NCBI GenBank assembly: GCA_961205875.1
Contig: OY540810.1
Span: 8,742,001-8,806,000, forward strand
Reading direction: 5' to 3'
DNA: 64,000 nucleotides
Source: Sialis fuliginosa
Lineage: Eukaryota; Arthropoda; Insecta; Megaloptera; Sialidae
Position numbers and translations under genes: made by a program. Positions 36,801 to 51,800 of this stretch are shown here, in pieces. Position 1 is the first letter of the stretch. Each line of letters begins with the position of its first letter. The notes beneath the pieces were generated by a model. The model was not told the origin of the DNA. It saw only the letters and a list, made by a program, of their open reading frames with translations, and searched no databases.

Positions 36801-39800
36801 CCTAAAATAAATCCCTGCTAAAGGATAAAAAATTTTTTTACACGCCCTAATGTGTATGCGTGAGAGAACAATGAGTAGATGTATAAGAGAAAGATGGATA
36901 AGTAGCACATGCGTACAAATCAACCACGGATTTAGGTTGGTGTCGATGCAATAGCTGTCATGTACTACGTGTTTGTATTTTAAAATAATATGTTTGATTA
37001 TTAATTTAATACATTTAGCTTTATTTATTTAATTCGGTTGGTGAATGAAAACAAAAGAAGTTTCACTTTAATCATGCGCTTATATAGGTGAGGCACACAC
37101 AACTTTTTTGTTTTCTTTTCATGTTTCATCACATGTAATGTAATAAAATAATAAATATATTACCTATGCAAAACTTCATCATCTCTCATTTCAGACATTT
37201 CGACTAATCCGTTAACAATATGACTCATCGCTAATTCTTTTGATGATACTGCATTTCTTATATCTGTTGCTCTCCTTCTACGGGCTGGAGGTACAAGAAG
37301 TTCAATTTGGTTCTAAAAAGCATATCGAATTAATTTAATAACGCCTATTAGAATTTTTGCAGCAAATTTGTTACAAAATCAAAATGGCTAACTCCATGAC
37401 TTTGATTATTTAAGTATACAATTTTCGATTAGAAAATTCATACATACCAACTCCAACATTTTTTCTGCAAAATCAGCTAGAGCTTCATCTGTTGGTACAA
37501 AGATCGTATGATTCTGTGTTGATATTTTTTCTTCCAAGCCTGTAGATTTGATTAACTTGACAAATTCATTTCCTCCTAGATCCTGAATAGTTTCGAGGAC
37601 ATTTTTCATATCAATTTTAGTACATCCTGGCTCCCCTGACTTTCTTCTGAACCCATGACAACATTTATATTTTACAACAAATGTCTTTGTCACACCGCGA
37701 GATCCAATTCTGAAAATAAATAAATAAAATATAATTTACAATCAATTATTACCAATCATATTATCGCGTTAAAAATTCCAAAATTTTGTTTAAGGTATTT
37801 GAATTGAAGCACCTCAGGGAGCAACAAGATTTGCTATATGTAAGAAAAAGATAAATGTTATGTAACTCGTGCAATTTCTCGGAAAATTAAAAAAATATCA
37901 TGAGTAAGTCCAAATTACATTGCAATATAACATTTAGGTATTTACAAAATTTGGGCTTACTCGTGATATTTTTTAATTTTCTGAGAAATATACTATATAA
38001 ATTAAAAATTAATTGTTTGAGATATTTTTTTACACACGATCTTATAGCACCCTCTATGTCACTCTATGATGACACCATATATGTAGAGCTCTTATGCTCG
38101 GTATTATAAAGAATTTGTTTGAGTGCAAAAGCAAATTAACTTCCAGCTAACGCTATCTACTAGGCACTGAATATACATAAATGACAACACACTCACAGAT
38201 GTGGCGAATGAAATCGTATATATGATAACCTTGAAGCATGCGTGATAAGTAGAAATCAGCGACTTAAAATAAGTGCTGCCAAGTGTACCTCATAAAATGT
38301 ATAGCATTTACATTATTATACATTTATTACAACTGCTTTAAAATATCGAGCAATTTCATAACAATTTAACACCTAGCTTTTTCACTCAAGCAAATTCTTT
38401 ACAATATCGGGCATTATTATTGAAATAACTAATAACATTACATTAAAGCCTTATCATCAACATTGAAAATTCAAACCGGCACTTTATTCAGCGTCAAAAA
38501 GCGACGCTGGCTAAAGTGCCAGGTTCATTCATTACACAGTTTGAATTCTCAAGGTCGATGCGGCGATGTTACAACGCTATCTTAATTGCCAAGATTTTAA
38601 AATTGTATACTTGCGTTGATAGGATAATTCGCGAATGCAAATATCCTTTATTTATTTATTTTTATTCGACAATGATACTCACTTTGTAGTGCATTCATAT
38701 TTTGTTGGTGTTTGTTGACAAGTAGATAAATTGATGTTACTAAAGAAATTAGGTTCGTCATAATCATCATCGTCGTCATCTTCATCTTTCTTGTCTTTCT
38801 CCGCCTCTACATCTTCCATAATTTCTTCTTTTTCGGTACAAACATTTGGTCTGTAACAAAGTAACAATAAATTACCAATTTATTTTTAAAAATTAACAGA
38901 TCTACAAAAATATTGATAATTGTGTCAGTAGGTGACTCAGTTATATGATTAACTTAAATATATATTTGAGTGATTCATAATTTTCAAATAAATCATTTAT
39001 TTCAAGGTCTTATTAAAATCATTACAATTTTCATAATTATTTTTCTTGTACGATTAAAAACCAAAAAACTTGCTTTATAAACATTTATTATACAAATCAA
39101 ATTCGAAGGACACTTTTTATATACTTATATTTTCAAATTTTCAAAATGGTATGCATTTTAGAGATACCTATATTATAGTATTATGTATAGCTTATAATGC
39201 CGTGTTTAGGCCAAAAAGAAAAACAGCAACATTGTGTCTTTTTTACAAAAAAAAACTATATATTTTTAAATACGTGTTGTTGTTTTGTCTCAAGGTATAT
39301 AAAGTACAAAGTAGCCTCAGAAGCTCGATGCGAGAGGGAAATACGTCATTTGGGGTGCCCAAGCTGATTGGTTAAAAGCTACCGAGGCAACATGTTTTGT
39401 CTTTTTGGTCTGAACACCGGTATAACAGTTCGCATTGCAAAATTGCGTTAACTTGTTACATTTTATGTGTTTGTATTTTCAATCATTCAACCATATCGGT
39501 TTTAAACTTGACAATATTTTTTCAATGTTTCGCTTGATTTCATTGAATTATTTTTCAAGTAGATGTAACAAATTCAAGGTACATAAACAATTTGAATTTG
39601 ATACTTACTTCACCAGTGGCGTAACTTGGATTTTTTTGTTTAAAAATTTTCAATATTAATATACAAAAATATCAAATTAAAGATTATGTTAAAAAAATAT
39701 CTGAAGACTTTTTGATGGTTCTTCAGCATTAAAAAAAAATCACATTAGAGGCTCCCATATCTCCTGAGTACACCACTGTTCTTCACATAAAAATATCTCC

Positions 39801-42800
39801 GTAATCTAAATAATTATTTGTAAACTGGGACAGTATTTTATCATTTATCTGTTTCCCTCACATGCCCACATAAATAAAAATGAAAAACATGTTTTACAAT
39901 AATACATCTAACAAATATAAACATCGAGAAAAGAAAGCATTAACACATTAATAAATGTAATATATCTAGCGCAGTGGCGTAAATAGCATTTTGCGATGGA
40001 GGGGTGGGGGGGGGGGAATAAATAAAAAAATAAACTTTGGGGGCTTTCAAAATATGCAGAATAAAATTATTGTTATAATTTTGAATTGAGTGACTGTAGT
40101 TTATGTACCCTTTATTACTAAAAAAAAGGTCGTCTCATTAAATGAAGCAATAATTGAAAACCTTTTTTTTTACTCTTAATTTACCACTTTTACTATTTTA
40201 TACATACTAGGACAGTTTAAAAAATTGTCTCTCAGTTAAAAAATGTTTTTGAGTTTTCTCATGATGTAGGCTCATGGGGGGTGATTGATCATCTTGATCC
40301 CCCCCTATCTACGCCACTGATCTAGCGCCATAAACTAAAATCGGGCATACTTTATCATTTATTTGGTGCTTTGAAGCAGTTACCCGTTGAAGTAATTAAG
40401 ATTACGTCATTTATAAGACGTTTCAATGCCATGATTCTAAATTCCTTTCGTATTCATCTTACCAATCAGTTTGTAATTGATATTAAAACATTTTGAGAAC
40501 CTTTTTTTACAAAATCTGGATCGTCAATGATTAATTTTTAAATATATTAATGATTATTTTTAAAAATGTCTTATTGTTGGTCGGATAAAAATTGTAATCG
40601 GTAGCAATTTTTAACACTAATTTTTTATTTATCCTCATTATGTGTCCCCAAGTTGTCGCGTATCGTATTCGAGTTAATGATACCTTAAGCCGACCCTGTT
40701 CTTACTATTTGTAACCACAAGATGACCCAACGAAGCCTGGAAGTTTACTTTTGTCTATAATTTTGTTTGTTTTTAAATAAAACAGTAGCAACTATACAAC
40801 AAATGGCCAAGGGGCCCTCATTATATGCAAAATACAAATATAAAAATTGAAGACCTTTTATTTCGTTGCTACCTCAGTCTACAATTTTTGCATGTCACTA
40901 ATTTTAATTACCTATTTTTGTTTCTCAATCTTCCAGACCCCAATTTTTACGCTGCTGCGGAAGCTTCCTATGCTGTGGTAGTTAAGACCCTGGTGTAGCA
41001 ACTAATAACGTATAACAGTGTGTGCCAAACTTTTTACCTAACGACGCATTGGGCAGGGAGGATTTATTTCGCAACACACCAAATAAAAATTCCAACAAAA
41101 TTTAAATATATTTTACTAGTATAAGCAAATATATATATATTATTATTATAATAAAATAATATAAACCTGACGTAGAACTATTACGTATCAGCACTTTTTT
41201 ACTATAGCAAATAGTATATGACAAATTAATGATTACATAGATCGGCTCTATGTATAAAATCTCATAAAAATTAGTATAACATTTTATGCTATTGTATTTA
41301 AGGTTAAGTGATGGGAGTTATTATAAAGGGGACTATATAGGCTATCTATTGGTGTTTTATTTATTGCTCTACGTTCGGCGATATAAAACATTCAAAGTAT
41401 GACATATTTCGTTGTATTCGGGCTCCCGAAGTTACTTTCTAGTACCATCAGGAAAGACGTAGTTCTACGTCAAAATTAAATTATAAATGGTTTTTTTAAT
41501 GGAATTTACATTTTATTCTAATACATATTTTTTCAAAACTTTGTTTTGTGGGTCATCCTGTGTATGTAATTACAAATACACGTGTACCTGATACCTACTT
41601 ATTATAACATCATAAATAAATACATGTTTCAAAGAAAAAAAACAACTAGAAACAATGCATTCGATTCTATATACTTCCTATTGTCAATAAATAATATACT
41701 GACGTAAGCTATGAATCAAAATCAAGCAATCCTGCTGATCTCGAATTGTTTACCAATGAGAATATCCCAAAATGGACACGTCATTATTAAACGCCAAAAA
41801 AAAACATCAAATATTATCATCAACAACGTGTTTGATATTTATAGAACAAATGCTGATAAAAAATACGTAATGACACTAATTTTAAAGCATGTTATCTTAA
41901 TTTGACCTAGCGTTAAAATCTCCAAATTTAAAATTAGGTACCATGCAAATTGCATATAAATAAAAGTTTTGATGTTTTGCAATAGAAATATTATTTTTAA
42001 TAAATAATAAAAATGACAAACATATTTTATTTTCAATTCCGTCTTTTAATTGCGAAATATTCTATGTTAAACTACTTGTTTCCTTATCGATCGATTTGAA
42101 AACATATAATTGCAAATAAAGTTAATCAGTAATTACTTATCAATGAAATGTGTTAAAAAAACAATCGATTATTTTATTATAATAAGTACAATTAACACTG
42201 GTATATGCAAGCGAGATTTATTTTTCCACCCTCTCTCCCCCTAAAAAATGTTCAAAAATCACCAAAAATTTCAATTAAAATTGATAAATTAACAAATAAG
42301 TTGAATAGTTAATATCTCAGCTGATTTTAACCAAAAAAAGTCACTTTTGCCCAATTGTGCGCCGCCCCACCTGGCCTGGTGCCCCGGGCGATAGCCCTGG
42401 TTCGCCCCCCCCCCCTCCCTAAAGCCGGCGCTGTATGCAAGATAATATATTATTTGTTTGTTAATCTTGCAGGTCAGCGACATAGTATTAAAAAATAACT
42501 AGGTATTTAGCATACCTAACAGTTCGCACTGTTGCTATGTGAACCAAATATTACCTATATTCAAAGAAACAATGCCGCATATAATATTAATTGCAAATTA
42601 TCGATTTTATAATGGGTTCATATAAAAGTAGAACTTCATGACATATGCTAAACATTATTTTATATTTTGTCATAAGTTATACAAGTACCTAAAATTAACT
42701 ATGTCCTAATTATAAGGTACCTACTGACACCAGTTTTGGATAATACCCCAGTGTTGAACATTTGTTTAATTAAATGCACTAAATTATAAATATTTATTGA

Positions 42801-45800
42801 TATTTGATAACTGCCGTTACTGATTCATAATCTATAGACATTTAACTGTAAAACAGACATTTAAACTAATTATTAGTGTAATCTATTTATTAATTATTAT
42901 ACCATCTGCTTTTCATTGTTTTAAATTTTATGATTATATTTTACAACATTTGTGTTGTAGTACTTATAATTTTGTTATCATTACTGATTTTACTTTATCC
43001 ATTATTGGAGAAAAAATATAAATAAAATAAATGTTTATAATTTAAAAAGCAAACTATATTTGCGGACTTTGTTAATTAAATTAGTAACACGAGTTCATGA
43101 TAATTACAAAAACAGCATATCTTGCTCTTAAAACGGCTAAGATTGGTGCCAGTACCTTAGTTATCATTATTCGAATACTATATTTTTAAACAAAAACAAT
43201 AAATTATGTTTTGAACAATATTTTAAATAAGGATAGAATCCAACGTATACTCTATCTTTTTTACACTCATGTTTAACCAATTACCCAACGCATGCTCTAT
43301 CTCTGTCTTTTGTGACGTGACGACTTTATTTTAGAATCAAATGCGTGGTCCATGCTCTATGTCTATGGTGTAATGTATAGGTGCATTTAGGATGGTACCA
43401 CCGTATATTTACGAACTGTATCCGAAATCTTACTAAAATATATTACCAGCTGTTGAAAATTGATTTATTTTTAAAACAAGTCAATTGTTTAAGATCGCAA
43501 TCTCAAAGCCCATATCAGAATTAACATATCTAGCGGAAACCAATGTTATCATACACGTAAACCATAAGTTCATGTGTTATTGTTAACATTCTCTAACGTA
43601 ATAGAAGCATTAGTTTTCATAGCACACATAGATTCAAGGTAAAAGTGACAATAAGAATAACAACATGGGACAAATTCTTCAACATCTAAATATTCTATGT
43701 ATAAACATTGAAGAGAAAACAGCATTGTATTTACAGTGACGAAACGTTGGCCACTACAAACAACAGATGCTTTTAATTCAAAAATTATGTATGCCCTATT
43801 CATGCGCAAATTTTACACGTATTGATTTTTTGTAAATTAGTGTAAAATTTTTACAATTTATTATTTTTATACAGTGAAGTTATTTTTCTTGTTAAATTTT
43901 CCTTTTAAATTAAATAAATATATAAATCTTTTTTTACACGGTTGTAGGTTGTACGCTGTTCGTATTTACAACAAAATTGAATGTACCGAATTATCTTTTT
44001 TCTACCCTTGACTACAAGAAACACGAGGTCCTGATAAAGAAAAAAAATAATCACCAATAAATTTAGTGATTTACTCCCCCTCACTCTCCACAATAGCCCA
44101 ATTTTGAGCTGCAATTTTTTTAACTTAAACCTGTATTACACTTGTCGACCTTTTCATCAATTTTTAGTACTTAAAATTAATCCGACTTTTCTTATATCTT
44201 ATTCAGTCATACCAAGAAATTATATGGAATACAAAAAACAACAAACGATAATAACAAAACTTTATAAAAATCTTTTCTTGTTGAAGAAAAGCAAAGTAGT
44301 AATCTAGTACTGTAAAAATCTAATTGTAAGTAAATGAAGGTTTATATTCCTAGAAACCACTGAAAAATTGTGATAAAAATAGTTTTCTTTTCGTCAAGAA
44401 AAAAATCGGACATAAAATTTATGTGTAAATACGATTTTCAGTCATCAGTTTTAAATACTTAAAATTAATGTGAAAAATAGACAAGTATATTACAATTTTA
44501 AGCTTTATGTACAAATCTGGTTCTTATTCAAATAATTGAATGCTCCAAAGTTTAAAACAATAGAAAACATAAATTATTTAAAACAATTCGCAAAGTAGTC
44601 GAAATTTAAAATCACTTACGTATCATGAAGGTTAAAACTGTTTTATTCATTGAATGATTCAGTGCTCATATAATGAGCTATAATGAGTCTATTGCATAAT
44701 TTGAAACGTTTCCGGGCACGGGGAGATTCTAGCAACTTCTATTTATATTGCAATACATATATATTCTAATCGACATGATACGTACATTAGCTGTGTACAT
44801 TTTATATTTATTTAATTATTTGTTAAATAGAAAACATTGCGTGATCAGTGAATTCATATATTGCTACGACATCAAAAACATCTACCAACTAAATGCACAG
44901 TGCTTCCTCGTGCCAAATTCACCAAAGGTAGTTAATTATTGAACAATTTATTGCCTAGCATTGGTTAATCATTTAATTTTTATACAATTTTACTAAAAAA
45001 ATATTAGTTCGAAATTTTTCTTAAGACGCACCTGATTATTTGTTCATATATTTTTAATTTTTTGACAATTTCAATCTTAATCTAAATTTATCCAAACGTC
45101 AAAATGACATTTATAACGTAAAATAACATTTAATATGTCAAAGTAAATGCCAATTTAAAAAAAAACACGATTTTTTAAAACAAATTGAGATAAATCTTTG
45201 TATGAGAATATTTTACAACAAACGTTGTAGATTTATATTATTGGAAATTGAATGCTCTACATAAAATGTTCACGTAACATGGGTCGTTCTTGAGATATCT
45301 TAAAAAAAATATTTTGGGATGTCACCCCTCCCACTTACACATGATTTTGAAATGGGAACGTCCTCAAGCCAGACCCAACCAATCAACCAAGTTTCATTAA
45401 TATCGGTTCAGACACAAAACAAAAAGTGTTTGTCTTGGCTTGAACCAGAAACATCAATTTAAAATTTTGAAATCGGATCTTCTCGTATCTTCGATATTGC
45501 GAGAAAGCAAAATTGAAAGTAAATATTATACACATAAGTACCTACTGATGAAATAAAACGTAGTAGCTATTTAAATTGACTAAAATAGATTTATGCAAAT
45601 ATATTGTTGACAATGATTCTCGAACCCGTATCAAGTGAATTTATAGAACTTCAAAAATCGATTATTTAGTTATTTAAGGTTAACCTCCCATCAAGGTGAC
45701 GCGAATACAATTCATTTACAAAAAAACACCTGAAAGTAGCCTAAATGTCAATTTATACATACTTTGTAATGATTCTGCTTTCAGCAGGAAACTGTTAACA

Positions 45801-48800
45801 ACATCTAGCGATTAGTCATGTTAGTTGCTTCGGATCATTCATGCGATGTTTTTATTATGATTAAAGTAAAAAAAATCTGCAGGCTTTGTCTGCCCAATAT
45901 ACACTCACGGAAAAAATTAAAGGACCACTTTTATTTTTCGAAAAAAATGTTCATTTTCAAAGTAAAGCCGATAGGTCAAATATGATCCATTTTTTACTTA
46001 TAGGATATGAAAATTGAAAGAAATTTGATCATCTTTTCGAATTTAGGGGTATATTTGTTTTAATAAACTTATTATTGTGACCAAATCGCGGTTTAATAAA
46101 AAATAAAAAAATTGATTTTTTTTTGCAATTTTGAAAGATACCCACGGGGATGTTAAATTTTTTTTCTAAAATTTCAAGATAACCATTTTGTAGGAAATTT
46201 GTTCAGCTTTAAAACACTTTTTCAAATTTGTTTTATAATTTTCTGGTGTTACGATATTCGAGTTTGAATGAAAATAGTACCAAAAAGTTTTAAACGACCA
46301 TAAAGGGTCTAATGTTAGTCGCACAGAAAAGAAAAAAAAAGAATATTAAAGCTTAAATAATTACCTATTATCTAGTGGCATTTATAAAATGTTTAATTTT
46401 AACTTAACCCTTCAAATATGAAAAACAAAACAGTGTTCGAATTTAAATAATCCTGTAAAAATAACCTTTTTTTAATCATAGATCTAATGTTTAAAATGTA
46501 TCCAGAAATTAAGTTCTATCAAAGAATATGAAAATTAGACTTATTACCTTCTATGTAAACAAAGGTTCCAGTAAAAATCTTTTAATTTGACTGAGAAATT
46601 GCATCTTGAATTTTTTGTATACGTTTAGGATTTGACCGTACTTTTTATAACAAGTTTTTCTTTGGGATTTTTTTTTCGAAAAACAATCAATTTTTGAGAA
46701 AAATTGTAAGAAGGAAAAAGTTTTTCTTTCTTGTTAAAGAATATTCATAATTTTTTTCAGATGTTTTATATCAATATTATGGGATTAAATTTATTTTTAA
46801 TAGGGAACTTTTTCATTCAAACATGAATATCTTGGCATCAAAAAATGTGACAATCATTTTTTAAAAAGCATTTTGAAGCTGAGAAAATTTACTAAATGAT
46901 GAATAACATGGAATTTTGAAAAAAAATAATCATACATCCCCGTGTGAAACTTCCATAATTACAAAAAATTTCAATTTTTAATTTCAGTCAACTGCGTGTG
47001 GTCATGAAAAAACGTTCAACAACAACTTAAAGACTCTTGATTTCGACAGTTAAATAAATTTTCATTGAATTTTCACCGCTTATTCGTTCAAAGTAACTGG
47101 TCCACACGTAGTTGACTAAAAAAAATTAATTATTTATTTGCAGTTATGAAGAAATTTCACACGGGGATGTATGATTATTTTTTTTCAAAATTCCATGTTA
47201 TTCATCATTTAGTAAATTTTCTCAGCTTCAAAATGCTTTTTAAAAAATGATTGTCACATTTTTTGATGCCAAGATATTCATGTTTGAATGAAAAAGTACC
47301 CTATTAAAAATAAATTTAATCCCATAATAATGATATAAAACATTTGAAAAAAATTATGAATATTCTTTAACAAGAAAGAAAAACTTTTTCCTTCTTACAA
47401 TTTTTCTCAAAAATTGATTGTTTTTCGAAAAAAAAATCCCAAAGAAAAACTTGTTATAAAAAGTACGGTCAAATCCTAAACGTATACAAAAAATTCAAGA
47501 TGCAATTTCTCAGTCAAATTAAAAGATTTTTACTGGAACCTTTGTTTACATAGAAGGTAATAAGTCTAATTTTCATATTCTTTGATAGAACTTAATTTCT
47601 GGATACATTTTAAACATTAGATCTATGATTAAAAAAAGGTTATTTTTACAGGATTATTTAAATTCGAACACTGTTTTGTTTTTCATATTTGAAGGGTTAA
47701 GTTAAAATTAAACATTTTATAAATGCCACTAGATAATAGGTAATTATTTAAGCTTTAATATTCTTTTTTTTTCTTTTCTGTGCGACTAACATTAGACCCT
47801 TTATGGTCGTTTAAAACTTTTTGGTACTATTTTCATTCAAACTCGAATATCGTAACACCAGAAAATTATAAAACAAATTTGAAAAAGTGTTTTAAAGCTG
47901 AACAAATTTCCTACAAAATGGTTATCTTGAAATTTTAGAAAAAAAATTTAACATCCCCGTGGGTATCTTTCAAAATTGCAAAAAAAAAACAATTTTTTTA
48001 TTTTTTATTAAACCGCGATTTGGTCACAATAATAAGTTTAATAAAACAAATATACCCCTAAATTCGAAAAGATGATCAAATTTCCTTCAATTTTCATATC
48101 CTATAAGTAAAAAATGGATCATATTTGACCTATCGGCATTACTTTGAAAATGAGCAATTTTTTCGAAAAATAAAAGTGGTCCTTTAATTTTTTCCGTGAG
48201 TGTATATTTTTTGTATGTGTATCATTTTACAGGCAATATAAGGTACTGGCACCAGTCTTTTACGCTTTAAGAGCAAGGTATACTGTTTTCTTGGGATTAA
48301 TGTGCTTTTTTGTAATGCTCATAAACTCATATTACTAATAAAACAAGCACATCTTTATTAAATCAATTTAATTACCAATATCCGCAAATATAGTTTTTTT
48401 TAATTATAGCTTATAGCCTTTTATTTTGTTTATGTTTTTTCTCCAGTAATGGATAAACTAAAACCAGTAATGGGCACCCAGTGATAAATACTTACTAATG
48501 ATTACAAAATGAGAACTATACGACACAAAAGTTATAAAATAAAGAATCGTAAATTTTAAAACAATGTAAAGCTATTGATAATATGTTACTATTGATTTCC
48601 ACCCCGGGTGTCATCCCCCCTCTCCTAGTGATGCCGCTATCAAGGGCCTCTTTATAACATTTGCTGGCTTAATCCGGCCCTGTTGCTCTACGATTATTGA
48701 ATTCCGGAGATACAAGATTTTAAAATGTGGTATATTTTGATCCATTCATACTCCCGAGGTTACCCCGTAATACCACCGGGGAAGACGTAGTTCCACGTCA

Positions 48801-51800
48801 AACTTCATGTTTATGTAATGATATATTAAACGAATATTTCAAAAAGATGTGAAAGAAATGTGGAAGAAACAACATTTAATGTTATTTTATAGCGCTTGTT
48901 TAAATATTTATGATTTAAAAATGAGAGATTCAGTATTTGAATTTTAAAACAGTCGACTTTTGAATTTTGATCAGATATATAATCGTCTATATTTATTTAT
49001 AAAAATTTACATCACCATTTGGACTAATCCAATTATATATACTTACAACTATATATCTACCAAATAATAATATACAACTCATCAAAATTATATCCAAAAT
49101 TGACGCAATTGGACCAGATAACGTATTTCTTCTTATATTAATCATCATAAAATTATTTTTTTTAACAAGCAATAGCCCGTTAACCAGTTCGCACTTTAGG
49201 CAATTGCCTATGACTCCGAGGTAAGAAGGAGGGGAAAAATATATGTGGACTTTTTTTGTTTTTTTGGAAAATAAAAATATCAAAATAATTTTGAAGAGCT
49301 ATTGTATTGATTAATATATTTTCAATGTTGGTATAAATTTTGGAACTTTCTACTACATTTTTCCTCAAAACAAGAAGGAGAGCTCTGGATTTTTTTTCTG
49401 TTTGAGGCCTCCAAACTAAAATTATTGGCAAGCCCCCTAAGAAATGTTTGTCTTTAAATAAATAAAAATTTCACTAGATATGAAAGTGAAAGACCTTTTT
49501 TAGATATTTCAATTAAAATTCGTAACTACCAATCAATGCCGAACTCTCCTTAGCCACGGTCCCCAGGACTCGAGTCCTCTCTGTTAAATCCCATGATTTA
49601 ATTTAACGATTAACATAGTTGGTTATGAAAACTGTGTTTTTTGATAGAAACAAAATTAAAAGAACAACAATATGTGAAAATTTATACATTGAAAAATTTA
49701 TATATCGTCGTAAAAAATAAAAATACCTAATATTTTGTCAGTGTTTCATTTAAAAGTCAGCGAATATACATAAGTATTTAGTTTTACACACTAAGTATTT
49801 ATCACTCTCAGCAACCCCCCCCCCCCCCCCCATGTAGGTTCATGCGCGCCACTGTTAACATATGTGTTAATTTCAAGAATCCAACAATAAAATGACTAAT
49901 ACGTCTTTAACAACAATGTTCTTCCGTGATATATAATACAATAAGAGCAAACAAAATAAAAACAAAACACAATGGACGTGAATTAACAACAATACGGATT
50001 CGCCAAGAACCATTTCACGGTTTGTAATCAAAATGAATTATGATTGTTTGAACTGTGAAAGGAATTCGTCGAACGTAGAGTGTTGAACTTGCTAAAGAAA
50101 AATGTGCGAGGTTTTGTTTGAAAAAAGTATATTGAGAACGATTGTATACATGTATTCTAAAGAAATAGAACCGTAGAAACCATAGGCACCTCTTTCCTTC
50201 GTTATTTACTTACAGATATAAAGATTTTAATATCGAGAAAAACACGGAAATTCTATGCTCTTTTTTTAGTCTTTGTAATTTTTTCTATAAGTGAACTCTT
50301 GAAGAGAAAAAAAATTCCTAGAGGTCAAAAATGTGAAGAATTTTTTTTTGCAATCTTTTATTAAAAATGCACTAAAAATTAAAAAAATATTTTTTAGATT
50401 TGTATGATTAAAACCAATATAAGCGTGGGGTGCTCATGAAGGCTTTATAGCTTTTTTAAAAGAAGAATTTAACTATGGCTTTCAGAAAAACCCACGCTTT
50501 TATTGGTTTTAGTTAGTCAAACAAACCTGAAAATGTTGTGATAGCTGAAAATTTATTTTTTAATTTTTAGTGCATTTTTAATAAAAGCGTGTTTTTAAAA
50601 CATTTTTTATTAATTTTTATTTTCAAATTTTTAGTGACTGACTAACTAATTAACATACTAACAGGTCAAACTCATCAAACCCTTTAATTTGATACAAAAG
50701 AGAGTTGTAAAATTTGATAACAAACATACAGGTCAAGCTAATAAAAGCTTTATAAAAAATATTTATAAAACTTATGGACTAAACAAAATTTTAATCATTT
50801 CAGTCCAAACTTTAGTCATAAAAAACGCCCATTGTAATTCGAAATATCTGCCCCTAATATACAATTTAAACCCAAAAAAAAAGTTTTTAATACACCCAAT
50901 TTTTTGCTCTGATTCGCTTCACTCGGAACGTCCTGTACATCGAACTTAATACGTCTACAAATTGAATAGAGTATTAATATTTGCAATATTTACAATGAGG
51001 TATGTATTTTTGCTTCCTCGCAATATCGAAGATACGAGAAGCTATGTGATCGTTTCAGATTGAGACAAAAAAAAAGTTCTCCAATTTCAAAATTTTAAAT
51101 TGATTTATCCGTTTCACGTCAAGACAAACACTTTTCGTTCCGTGTCTGTCTATCTGTCCGTGTGTCCGTCCGTCCGTCTGTCCCCTGAATCCTTGTCACA
51201 CGCATAACTCATGAACCACTGAACCAATATTATTGAAACTTGGTCGGATGTTTGGGTTTGGTTTGAGGACGGTCCCATTTCAAAATCATCAAAATCGTGT
51301 GTAAGGGGGAGGGTGACACCCCAAAATATTTCTTTTTTCAATATATCTCAAGAACGACGCATGTTACGAGAAAATTTTATAGAATATTTTTTGTAGAGCA
51401 TTAAATTTCCTATAATATGGGTCTACTACGTTTGCTGTAAAATATTCCCTTAGAAAGATTTATCTCAATTTATTTTAAAAATTCGTGTTTTGTTTTTCTA
51501 AATTGGTATTTGATTGGATATATTAAATGTCATTTCGACGTTTTAAATGTCATTTTGGCGTTTTAAATGTCACTTTGACGTTTTTAAATGTCATTTTGAT
51601 ATTTGCATAAATTTAGATTTAGATTGAAATTGTCAAAAAATTAAAAATATATGAAAAAATATTCAGGTGCGTTTTAAGAAAAATTTCGAACTAAGATTTT
51701 TTGTAAAATTTGTATAAAAATTAAATGGTTAACCAATGCCAGGCAATTTATCTGAACACTATCGGTTTTAGTGAATTTAGCACGAGGAAGCATTGTGCAT

